64,000 nucleotides of DNA from contig JAJEKV010000113.1 of the NCBI GenBank assembly GCA_021234155.1, forward strand, positions 2,464,325-2,528,324, given 5' to 3'. Below, in pieces: positions 30,157-40,050 of the stretch. This stretch comes from Isoetes taiwanensis. Lineage: Eukaryota; Streptophyta; Lycopodiopsida; Isoetales; Isoetaceae. Below the pieces are notes generated by a model. That model saw only the letters and a program-made list of their open reading frames with translations, was not told the origin of the DNA and ran no database searches. The position numbers were made by a program, and so were the translations under genes. Positions within the stretch are counted from its first letter, which is position 1; each line of letters opens with the position of its first letter.

Positions 30157-31136
30157 CGACACCTACCACGCCTCCCAGGAGGAGGGCCAGAGCAGCTCCT
30201 CGGTGGAGACACAGCGGATGGACGAGACCATCCACTTCGGCCAGTCGTTCGATCAGGAGGAGCAGGGGCACCAGGAGGAGCACCAAGAGGAGCAGCAAGA
30301 GCAGCAGCAGCAGCAACAGCAGGAGGAGCAGGAGCAAGAGCAGCCACGACAGGAGGAAGTTGGCCCCTCCAAAAAGAGGAAGGGCAAGGAGAAGGTAGCG
30401 GAATGGCCCAAGGAGAGGACCCAGAGGAAGAAGAGGGAGAGAAGGAGGCGAGACGAAGGGAGAAGCGGTCGAAGAGGGACTAGGACCGCCCAAATGAGAC
30501 AGTCCATATTCAGGAACCTCGTCGGGATCCTACCGACGAGGAGGTAGAGGAAGAGGAGAGCGAGGAAGCCGGGGACGAGCAGGAGGAGCCCGAACAAGAC
30601 GCGAGGGAACCATCAGACCCCAACGCCCGCCCACCATACCCTAAGTGGCCCAAGCCACCTAAGGTGGTCAAGAAGCAGAAGGTGGGCGAGCGGGAATTCA
30701 CGCTCAAACAGGACCGTGAATTCCAGTGTCGTAAGAAAGCGTACCAAGAGTACCTCCGTAGATGGAAGAGGTATAATGACTGGTACTGCAAGCAAAACGT
30801 ACAGAAGTACGTTAAAGGCGGGTGGCTGAAGAATCAACCCAAGCCGCCACCACCACAGCCGGAGCGCCAAAGAAGGTCCACCACGGGTCTAACTCAAGGC
30901 ACGCCTGTGTCTTTAGGGAGATTAGGCACTTCCAACAGTGCACTAATCTCCTTATCTGGAAGGCGCCGTTCGAGCGGCTCCTCCGGGAGATCATGCAGGA
31001 GTTCCGGATGAACTATAAAGTGACACCCTTGATGATCCGAGCCTTGCAGGAGGCAGCAGAGGCGGAGCTCATTCAGCTTTTTGAGGAAGATGACCTCTGC
31101 GCAAGCCTTTCGCGCGAATGGACCCGAGTCACCTAA
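30157..31136 (+). pseudogene. GC-rich coding relic ending in a histone H3-like fold
   Basis: Coding-like text passes through three frames. First, about 30157-30480: Q/E-rich, with a nuclear-signal-like PSKKRKGKEK. Second, about 30484-30900: acidic, then basic (KQDREFQCRKKAYQEYLRRW). Third, 30822-31136: KKVHHGSNSRHACVFREIRH, then FQQCTNLLIWKAPFERLLRE, then RALQEAAEAELIQLFEEDDL and CA. The last part aligns with histone H3 from just before the alpha-N helix to the end of alpha-2, with the same loop-1 length as canonical H3. It stops exactly where a repeat motif (TTTCGCGCGAATGG) begins at about 31108, so alpha-3 is missing. GC content is much higher than in the surroundings. Whether this was a variant histone, a retroelement-borne copy or a fusion protein cannot be decided. 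Not functional as read. Confidence 0.6.
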
Positions 31137-31330
31137 ATTTGTACTTTTAGATGTCCAATTAGCATGAAATAAGTTGCTAGTTAGGTTAGAATTGATCCAA
31201 ATAGACATGTTAGCATCTCACAACCCTTAGAAATGTTTAGTAGTGAGCAAAATCAGCCCACTCGGGTCCATTCGCGCCAAACCCTTCTGCGTCACGAACG
31301 CATACGCCTTTCGCGCGAATGGACCCGAGT
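31107..31330. repeat. Three copies of a 21-23 bp motif, one inverted
   Basis: TTCGCGCGAATGGACCCGAG appears at about 31109-31128 and 31310-31329 on the plus strand and, with one base changed, inverted at about 31260-31280. The inverted pair 31260/31310 can form a stem with a 30-base loop that itself contains GCGT-CACGA-ACGC. Confidence 0.8.
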
Positions 31331-31620
31331 CCACTAAGTTTGATCAAAAGTTGCCCATTTTGACCCAATAAACTGCCATGTAATGTTTCTTGACTTGTTT
31401 TTCTTAGATTTGCACTTCATGGTACCTCATTTGGAGATCCATAGCCTTAGAACAAAGGCCTGTTCGATCAAGAACCCTTGTGCACGGAAACCTAGGCAGC
31501 CTTAGTCTATATACGGGGACCTCAATTGCCATTTTCTCTTCACCAAAATTGCTCTCACCCTCTTAGGCAATTTTCCAGGCCCTTATCAGTTCTTCCAAGC
31601 CATCTTCTACATCCATCTCT
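31331..31620. other. Noncoding spacer
   Basis: Between the motif cluster and the next open frame. A CTATATACGGGG string at about 31507-31518 could be a TATA-like element for the frame at 31626, without further support. Confidence 0.3.
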
Positions 31621-31625
31621 GCTCA

Positions 31626-31820
31626 ATGGCACCCACCAACTTTGTTCAATGGTACGACAGTGCCAACCACATCCGTGATTTCTCTGCTGAAGAGGCCTTC
31701 CATGTGTTTGATCATCTCTTCGACCTTCATGCAACCCTGACTAGGACCCCTTACTACACTGATATAGTTTGCCCGTATTACCAGCAGATCTTACCCTGGG
31801 AAGTTAGCCTTCCCCCCTAG
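31626..31820 (+). CDS. Unrecognised 64-residue ORF
   Basis: ATG-started frame with ordinary composition (aromatic, acidic; KWYDS-like start, HVFDHLFDLHATL). It is not a shadow of another gene. It is followed after 90 bases by a longer ORF in the same direction, and both may be parts of one broken retroelement ORF. No family recognised. Confidence 0.35.
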   Translation: MAPTNFVQWYDSANHIRDFSAEEAFHVFDHLFDLHATLTRTPYYTDIVCPYYQQILPWEVSLPP

Positions 31821-31909
31821 GAGAGAGAAGTGGGTATCCTTAGACTCGCTGAGCCAAGCTATGGGGGGGATCCAGAGTCAAGGGGCAGCTGTGGGACAGG
31901 ACGAGGGAC

Positions 31910-32587
31910 ATGCCTGACTACATGACTTGTAGAGCTCACAGGCATAGGTATGTTTCGGCACAGGTGGCCCTCGCGTTATTCATGCAGTATAAGGCAGTCA
32001 ACAAAGTGGGGGAGCCTTCAATCCAGCCTTTGGACCTAGCACCACTCGACACAAGAAGGGAGCAAAGTCAGATACATGAGATCGAATCCTCGGAGTACGT
32101 GTACCATGTCACAACATCAGGGGCATTGCAAATTGAGCATGACTATGAGCAGCTTGAGGAAGAAAACCCGGATTGGGAGAGCAGGGAGGCAGCAAGAATG
32201 GAGAGACGCATAGCAAGACAGGATAAAGAGCTGCGGGCAACCGAACCACCAATCGGCATCACAGCTCTATCGCCAATAGTAATCGAAGGGGAGGAGTACA
32301 TCTTGGCAAATGACATCCTCAACCTCCCATACTGCCAAGAAGAGGGGCTCAAGATCGATGAACTCTTAGGTTTGATTGCAAAGGAGCAGCAGAGTGACTT
32401 CATCGACTATGCCTATCATGAAGTCCCAAGGGAAGTAGCAGAGCGACACTCCTACGCCGGCGAGACAATGTCTGATGTCGCCGCCTATGAATATATAAGG
32501 GAAATGTACCAGCAGCAACAGCCAGTCATCCCCGAAGAGGAGTTCCAAGCCATTCAAGGCAGGTTCTACAAACAGGGAAGGGGCTGA
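31910..32587 (+). CDS. Unrecognised 225-residue ORF upstream of the Ty3 gag
   Basis: A single open frame with a coherent hydrophilic composition (ESREAARMERRIARQDKELR; VPREVAERHSYAGETMSD). It may start further upstream, since the residues before the first ATG also read as coding. After the stop, coding-like text continues in another frame (EYARGVQQHQFGQRNYN). The ORF lies between the H3-like relic and the chromodomain Ty3 gag, all on the plus strand. It may be an extra retroelement ORF or a decayed gene. No domain recognised. Confidence 0.45.
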   Translation: MPDYMTCRAHRHRYVSAQVALALFMQYKAVNKVGEPSIQPLDLAPLDTRREQSQIHEIESSEYVYHVTTSGALQIEHDYEQLEEENPDWESREAARMERRIARQDKELRATEPPIGITALSPIVIEGEEYILANDILNLPYCQEEGLKIDELLGLIAKEQQSDFIDYAYHEVPREVAERHSYAGETMSDVAAYEYIREMYQQQQPVIPEEEFQAIQGRFYKQGRG

Positions 32588-32960
32588 GCACCAGTCGAAC
32601 CGTCCGATCGCGGAGTATGCGCGAGGGGTCCAGCAGCATCAATTTGGACAGCGCAACTACAATGTGGAGGGACCATGAAGACCTCCTAGCACTGGATGTC
32701 TACGGCGAAGCAGCTCAAAGGAAGGGCACAGGATCGCAAGCAGCAGGGCATAGGGGAAGAGCGTTCCGATACTATCTTCCAGTCCTCAACCAAGGACAAA
32801 TGATAGCTTCCACAAGGAGTTCAACCCACGAGGAGAGGAGGCCGTGGCACTTTTAATAGCACTCTCGGGTTTCGGGCAGCACGCCAAGTTGCATGGCAAT
32901 ACGGACCACATCATCCTCTTCAAGAAATCCGTGGTACTCTACAGCCTCGACTTCGCCAGA

Positions 32961-33060
32961 GGTAGTCGCAGCAATAGCACCTCCATAGGTGGAGGTAGTC
33001 GCAGCAATAGCACCTCCATAGGTGGAGGTAGTCGCAACAATAGCACCTCCACTCCCTCCA
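32961..33060 (+). repeat. Tandem 33-bp repeats coding for an 11-residue unit
   Basis: GGTAGTCGCAGCAATAGCAC and the rest of the unit repeat every 33 bases about 2.8 times inside an open frame (32844-33209). The frame reads GSRSNSTSIGG in tandem and then a Ser/Thr/Asn run. The repeat length keeps the frame. Confidence 0.85.
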
Positions 33061-33476
33061 CCTCAAATGGCTCGAGCTCTCGAAGGTGGGTCAGCGAGAA
33101 ACATCCTGCACAACGTCGGCAAGGGCCTTCGACTGAAGGATGTGAAGAACTTCTTCAAATCAATGAAGGGTTCCTGACGGTGAATATGTTTGCTTCCATA
33201 TATTATTAAAATGTACAAATATCCTAAGATTCTCATGTATTATTATATATTTCTCTATAATATATAAGTCTCGTATATTAATTGCCATAACTTGTCTTTG
33301 ACTTATAAGTTGAAATTTTAACATGATTTCTTTTACGCCTAACAATAATTGACTTGTAAATAATGTTGTATGATGCATAACCTAAGTAACAACATTGATG
33401 ACCAATACTTGCAGCCAGGAACACCGGTTCAGCGTCTTAAGGCCAAGGCCGGCAGCACCAGTGGCAATCTAGGAGC
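33061..33476. other. Spacer before Ty3 gag; possible intron
   Basis: A GT donor-like site after TTCCTGACG (about 33180) and an acceptor-like TTGCAG (about 33414) bracket an AT-rich stretch, so the open frame before it and the gag text after it may once have been spliced together. No LTR or primer binding site was found here. Confidence 0.3.
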
Positions 33477-34357
33477 TTGTTTGGCTGGGAACACGACGAC
33501 GAACAAGACATGACAGTTGAAACAATAAATGCAAGGTTGGCTCAAATGAGGAATCAGATGCAGCAGTTACTACAGTGGGCAACACCACTAATGTATGCCG
33601 AAGAGTATGGACCTCCACCACCTCCACCACCTCTAGGGGGTATTGACGAAGCCCCTCAGCCAGAAAGAGAAGAAAACCAGGCTACCGAGAAGGATAGAAA
33701 GAGGAAAAGAAGAGGCAAGTGGAGTCCATCTCCTTCCAGCTCTAGCAGATCAGAGACCTCAGACAGTGGATCCGGCAGTAGCTCCGAGAGTGAGTCAAAC
33801 ACATCGCAGGGCAGAAACAAGAACAGAAAAACAGATGACTACCAAAAGAAGGTAGACAGTGCAATGAGCAGCGTCTGGAAGACAAGAAAGCTAGGACAGT
33901 TCTCGGGTAAGGACATGTCCGGTATGGAGGCCGAAGCATGAGATGGAAGAATTTGGGAATTCTTATGGAATGAAAGACAAAGATATAGGCAAGGTAGCAA
34001 CAACAAATTTGATAGGGCCAGCCAGAATATAGTGGAAGGGATATGCAAAGTCAAACAAGTTGAGAAGAAACAACTGCAGGTTTAGGACATTCAGCAAGGC
34101 ATTCCCTAAGCACTATGTCCCGAGATCCCACACCAGCAGACAAATACAACAGTTCTATAGGTTGGACCAGGGTAAATTGTTCATGGCAAAGTATACGGAG
34201 GAGTTCATGAGGTTGAGATTGAATGTTCCAAGGATAACAGAAAGACAAGCCGTAGATGGGTATATCGAGGGCCTCAATAGCAACATCAAAAGGCTAGTGA
34301 GGGCAATCAACTCGACAACAGTTGGGGAAGCAGAAGATAAAGCTCTCAGCTTAGAAG
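33477..34357 (+). pseudogene. Ty3 gag, first part
   Basis: A Pro-rich and then Ser/Asp-rich N-terminal region is followed, after a frame change near 33930, by the gag core (RFRTFSKAFPKHYVP, QFYRLDQGKLFMAKYTEEFM, EDKALSLE). The frame is cut by the hAT element between codon bases at 34357/34358. It resumes at 39614 in phase once the element and one 8-bp duplication are taken away. Confidence 0.8.
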
Positions 34358-35059
34358 CAGTGATGATTTTAGTGGCGAATATTCGCCAAAAAGCGAATTT
34401 TTAGGGATTTTTGGAAATTGCATACGAATGTTGAGTAGTGTACGTGGCCCATTTATTTTTGGCATATTCGCCCCGAGTTGATAGGAGGCCATCCCGCCAA
34501 GAACGTATTCGCCCTGTAATCTATCTCAGATTGGAGTGGATTCGCCTCCATTCTACACCTTCTTGGCCCGGAGGTATGGTATTCGCCCAGATCAATCCAG
34601 GCACACGGATTTTAGAGCATCAAAAAAAAATATCTGTAGTTTTCTTGAGGATTTAAGATCTTTTCTTTTCTGCATTTTCAGCAATTTCATGTTTTCGAGT
34701 GGAAAATGAACTAGAAATACTCGATTTTCTTTGGCTTCCATTTATATTGATGGCTTTCATTTCGTTTCCTGATCAAGTTCTGGTTTCCAAAGGTATTTTA
34801 GTTCTGGGCAGACTGTTTCTTATCGATGATTTCATGGCATGGACTATTAGCATAATCTTCTGCAAACTCAGAATCAGGTTCGGAAGAACTAACACCATCA
34901 CTATTCTAGGTTCTGTTTTCCACGTTTTTTCTTTCTCCAATGCTTGTTGATGTACCATCGTAAGGTAGAAAATTCATTTCCTGTAACTAATAGTTGACTG
35001 CCAGTTCTATCAGTGAAAACCTCAGATCGACCTGGAGCAGCAGGAAGAACCACCTGGGT

Positions 35060-35870
35060 CATAATATATGAATGTAAGTTGTGGATGTGGCTTTCAAATA
35101 GGATAAAATGTGTGACCTAAGAACCAGTGCACAGAAAACAGGTTTTGGACCTGAGGCATCAACCACTGGAAAAGCATTATGCTTGTTGTTTCTTAGAATT
35201 TGCATCAGAGAAGAAAGCCTTTCAACCGGGGAGACCGTCACCAAAGGAGCATTCCAATAAGACGGCCATATGTTGCTCCATTTAGGATCACAGGTATGAA
35301 AAGTCCAGATGGAACTGCAATTCCATATCTTATTAGAGTCAATACATATGATACGCAGAAAAAGATAAGTATGGACGAATAGTGATATTCATGGGGAGTC
35401 CCAGTGCACAGCAGGTTCCTTATAGCATCATCATTTGTAGTAAAAAATAGAGCTGCAAGATCATTGTAATGTCCAGCCGGACAATTAAAATTCTGGAAGT
35501 TGCGAGATCTTCCATAGCTTGGGCATTCTTGCAAGAGTTTAGATGTCTCAGGGCAAGGCCTACAGGGCCCAAGCCACGGTGAAAAATGCTCTCCATAGAA
35601 GTGAGCTGCGCCACCTGAAACCACCAGAACAGGGATAGATTAGGTTACATGTTGTCATCTTACTAGCATATAGAATTAACAGCTGATAAGTGCATTACCA
35701 GGAAAAAACCTCTTCTAAAGCAAAGAGTACACCACCCACAGGAGCCTTGAATGCTGTAGCAACTCTTGCTGCTGCGCCGCATGTTACCAAGTCACGGCGA
35801 TCCTTATCATTTCTCACAAATCTCAACCACCTGTTACTCAAATGGCCAGTAGGGCTGCAATGCAACAGCC
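35060..35870 (-). pseudogene. Captured CLC-type chloride channel gene fragment
   Basis: On the minus strand, 35870 to about 35700 reads [22 protein letters not shown], then [15 protein letters not shown]. After an intron-like gap, 35630-35250 reads NCPAGHYNDLAALFFTTNDD and YGIAVPSGLFIPVILNGATY, with the GxFxP selectivity motif. Then 35244-35060 reads a CBS-domain part (VTVSPVERLSSLMQILRNNK, HNAFPVVD). This order matches plant CLC anion channel/exchanger proteins of vacuolar type. About 100 residues between the membrane part and the CBS domain are missing, and both termini are absent. It lies wholly within the hAT element and is antisense to its transposase, so it is transduplicated host sequence. 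Confidence 0.88.
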
Positions 35871-36830
35871 AATGTGGACCATTAGACCTGTGTGCAGTGC
35901 TAAAAATGAGTCTTTATAGGTTAATAATTGGTCATTTAATATTCTTGCAGATGTTTTATATGGGTGGGCTAGGGATGCAAAATGTAGCCTGTTCAAGATT
36001 GTTCCAATTTCTCACATAATTTCATAAAGAACAGGTGCATACTCTCTCTATGAAGTTCTCTATTTACAATATGCTTTTCAGTTTGAAGACAGTGAATAAA
36101 TTCAGTTGTTGGGCAACCGTACGATGATACCTCTTGGTTCTTCTACTTCCCAAAATTGCATATTTGGAGCAGCAGACTAGGCATGTGTTACAGGGCAGAT
36201 ATTGACTGATTATTTGGGCTTGATTATGATTTGTCTCCCATGATTAGGATGGCCATTTCATTGTGTGCTTCTGATCTCTTACAGTTTCAAGGATGGCTAT
36301 CAAGGAAGGCAATTTCATGGTGTATTCCTTTTCTCTTTACAGTTTCAAACACTATATTGTGAAGTCCATCTTAGGCAGCACTGTAGAATTCCGATATGTC
36401 CATTTCCTTGTCCCCTAATGCTCCACCTTCAGTTAAGAATTCTGTCTCTTGAACTTTAGATTCCAGAATCGCCCAGGGTCTGGGTTACAGAATGGGAAAA
36501 TGGGATCTATCCGCATGTATGTTTGCTATGGTTGTATAGAGGTCAGAATGAATGCCCATTTTTTTGGATACTTGCTTATGATCATTTGTGCATTTACACT
36601 GTATTGTTAGACTAGTAAACGTATGTAGAAACAAAAAAAAGAGTTTTCTGATATATTTCCTTGTGGTTTCTATCTCAGTTGGTTTAGCTAGCAACATTTA
36701 AGCACTCGATATTATTTTCTGATTTTTTTTTTTCTTGCTTCCACGTGCAATGATATAATCTGTTCATGATGCAGGTATGTAATGGACAAAGGAATTCTAA
36801 AGCGAGACAAAAGTTCGTGGACAAAAGTTC

Positions 36831-39201
36831 GTGGACAAAAGTTTGAAATTGAAGTTGGTTCAATTGCAATCCGTGTTTGACATTCTGAAACGTGGAAGAC
36901 CCATGGTGGACTACCCAAAATCAAAGGATCTCTTGTCACTTCAAGGTAATCCAAATTTTCCTCAATCTCATTGGTCTAGGAGTAGTGGCTGGGAATTTGC
37001 CAAAGTGTTGGATCAAGTGATTAAAGATGATTTATGTGAAGCTATAAGTGATTGTGATTATTTTGCAATATCATTGGATGAAGCTAGTGCTAATGATCAC
37101 ACAGCATGGGTTTGTATGACCATTTACCATGTGAAAGGACATGTGAGGCAAGCAGACTTTGTTAGTCTCACAAGATTAGAATCTGAGGCAACTGCTGAAA
37201 TCTTGTTTGAAGTTGTTAAAGAGAACTTGTTTTCTTTATTGGGATTGTCTGTTGATGATGTTGCAAGAAAGCTTGTCTGTATTGGGGTAGATGGAGCATC
37301 AGTCATGCAAGGGAGCCGCAATGGATTATGCGTAAAGATTCAATTGGCTCTTGCTCCATATATGCTGGCAATCCATTGCATGGCGCATAGATTGAACCTT
37401 GCCTTTCATGTTGTCAACGATTACGATTGTGTGGCAAAGGTGGAAGACCTTGTAAAGACGACGAATGAGTTCTTCTGTCGTAGTAACAAAAGGTAAAGTC
37501 ACAAGCATTCTTGATGACATCATAATAATCTTCTTATATGGTTAATGGTGTGCTTTAGATGCAATCAATTTAAAAAGATGGCCAAGGGGCTCACAAAAGG
37601 AAACAAGATGTTAAAGAACGTGGAGACAAGATGGATCTCATTATATTCCCCAGCTAAGCGTTTGTTTGAGGAGTATCCATCATTGGTTGCGCTTATGGAC
37701 CAATTAGCATCCAAGAAATCCAAATGGGCGATAAGCCAATTGAAATGCTTGCTCGTTTAACAAATATGGAGACATTGCTAACTTTAGCGGTGTGCTTTTG
37801 AATTTCTAAATTAATTCTTGTGTTTTCTTTGCATATAAGTGAATATTTAGTGAATTGCAAATCTGATTTTCTGATTTTTATTGTATTTTCTTTGCATATA
37901 AGTGAATATTCGAATTGAATTGCCAATCTGATTTTCGATTATAAAAATCAGAAATATGATTTTATGAGTTTGAGCGAAATATTTACGATTTTTTGATTTT
38001 GGGCATTTATTTTGGTAAATGTAATGAACTTCTTTCTGTTTAAATGTTGACGCATTCTTCCCATGCTTGCTTTGAAATGAACAAGCTCGTTAAATTTGCC
38101 CAAGAAAGGACATTGTATACCTGAGGAATACGCAAGAGCAAGGAAGTTGTCATGTTCAGCTCTTGATGGTTTGTACTCTTCTTGTGTTGATGTACCATAT
38201 TGCAAGGAGAAGTTCCACTTGTGGCACAAGCTAGTCAATATTGATGGTGCAAACAAGTAGTAGTTTTTGACATAACGATGACAAGGATACAATTTATGTG
38301 AAAGCACATTCCCAACTTGTGCGTGTAAAGTTAGTAATGGTCCCTTTTTTTGTTCAACTACTTATGTCTAATTAATATTTTGTTTGAATTAGATGTATTG
38401 CACAAAGCGTCGTGTTCGTGGACGTCTACCTCGTCAGATGCCTGTTAAAAGGTCAGATTTTGATACTATAATGTTGATAGTAAGAGAGAATCTATCAAAG
38501 ATTGCAAAGGATTTGTCAACGTAGATTAAGAACCGTTTTCCTAGAGATGAGCTTCTAGAAGCTATGGCAATTGTTTATCCACAGTTTTGGGACAGAGATT
38601 TAGGAGAGGAACGTGTTCAAGCTGAGTTCAAGCGTAGACGTGGAGTGCTAATAGAACACTTTTGTGCTTCCAAAATTGTAGATGGTAAGGAAGTTCGAGG
38701 TGTTCTCAAAGAGACTCTTTTGCTTGAACAATCACGATTAACTTTGGTGAGACTATGTGGGAGCAATGTTTAAAGATTGAAAAGAAGAAGCTTTCAGAGT
38801 TTGGTGCAATTACAAAATTGTGGAGGACAATTGGAAGTAGCCAACTACTTCGCGAGCATATGTCAGAATATTTTAAGTTGGAAGATCTATGTCAAACGAT
38901 GATCCTAGGTTCTGCAGAAGATGAGAGAACCTTTAGTTGGATGGGTTGGCTAAAAACAAGGTGCGCAAATGATTTAACCGAGAACTTAGACCTTTGTCTT
39001 CGAGCATATGCATGTAAGTATACCGTGGGAGAATTTCCATATGACCGCATTAGCTATTTGGAGCTCATTATCATGCGAAGAGGTCGTCAAGATAAGCGAA
39101 CAATTGTGAATATTTCGAATCAAGTGGTTGGCGATGAACTTAAGGTCATTGCAAAACTTTATGTTATATATTATCTCTATGTCAAAGATCTTTATTCTTA
39201 A
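36831..39201 (+). pseudogene. hAT transposase, interrupted
   Basis: Segments: 36831-37496 (DCDYFAISLDEASANDHTAW, VCIGVDGASVMQGSRNGLCV, AIHCMAHRLNLAFHVV), 37545-37760 (VETRWISLYSPAKRLFEEYP) and 38401-39201. The last ends in the dimerisation region (GSAEDERTFSWMGWLKTRCA, NDLTENLDLCLRAYA). This is a ZMYM/DUF4371-like branch of hAT transposases. Some gaps may be introns; stops at 37497, 38522 and 38771 and frame changes suggest decay. A duplicated GTGGACAAAAGTTC near 36818 and 36832 precedes the first segment. Catalytic residues cannot be assigned securely. Confidence 0.75.
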
Positions 39202-39613
39202 CTAATTAGTAGTACTTAATATTGTTTTGTGGTTACAAATTGAGTTTTAAACTTCGATGTCCAAGATCTTTATTCTTAACTACTTAGTACTTAACATTGT
39301 TTTGTGGTTAAAAATTGAGTTTTAAACTACTATGAGTAGAAGCAAAACAGAAAACAAATAGATGATTTATATTGTGTTTTACTGCCAGTATAAGAGTGGT
39401 ATTTGCCTATAATTCTAGATTATAAAGCTTCAGCAAGCCTATATTTCTAAACTTTAAAGCTTCAACAACAAACAAATTCGCCAAATAGTTATAAAAAAAA
39501 AATGGGTAGTTTAGCATATTCGCCACTAAAACTAATCTAATTCTCCTTAGATTCGCCAACCATTCTATATAATTTGCATTGGGAAAATAAATAAAAGCAT
39601 CCCTGCTTAGAAG

Positions 39614-40050
39614 AGGCACCAGCGACCCCGACACAGAAACAGCTTCCATACAAAGGAAAGACAGCAGGGCAATATCTGCCTAGACAGGCGGCCTCTACGC
39701 CAGCAGGAGGCCCGTACCAAGGGAAAGCTCAGGGGAAGTCTTTTGGAGACCGCAAGCCACAGGAAGGATCAGGGGACAAGTCAGTTAGATTTCTCCTAGA
39801 CATCATCCCAAAAGAGAAAAGACAGGAATGCCAGGGCACCGAACGTACAATTGCCCTTTTGTTATGCAGGCAGCACTAGTTGAACTTGCCGATTGGGAAA
39901 CACCTGCCGAGGAAGATGAAAAAAAGGCGACCAACAGGAACCCCAAGACTTCATAGAAGGTGAGTGTGAAATTTGTGCAACCATTGAGTCAGAGGAGGTT
40001 AAGAATCAGTCGACAGTCATCTCGGCGGAAGGAATCATAGATAGCAAGCC
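39614..40050 (+). pseudogene. Ty3 gag, second part
   Basis: It continues EAPATPTQKQLPYKGKTAGQ after the hAT element. The expected CCHC knuckle is distorted around 39830-39870 by a frame change (RTYNCPF in one frame). The next frame leads through an acidic linker to the protease. Confidence 0.7.

Larger units (their letters stand above)
34358..39605 (+). mobile_element. hAT-family DNA transposon carrying a CLC gene fragment
   Basis: The 8-bp duplication CTTAGAAG lies at 34350-34357 and 39606-39613, the length expected for hAT. Ends are CAGTGATGATTTTA on the left and, read inward, CAGGGATGCTTTTA on the right (12 of 14 match). Many ATTCGCC motifs in direct and inverted orientation fill both subterminal regions, as hAT transposase sites often do. 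Inside are transposase exons on the plus strand (36831-39201) and pieces of a chloride channel gene on the minus strand (35060-35870). Size is 5248 bp. Confidence 0.92.

Noticed and set aside
30071-30493. 140-codon minus frame rich in Leu and Pro
   Set aside because: It is the antisense reading of the plus-strand Gln/Glu-rich coding stretch.
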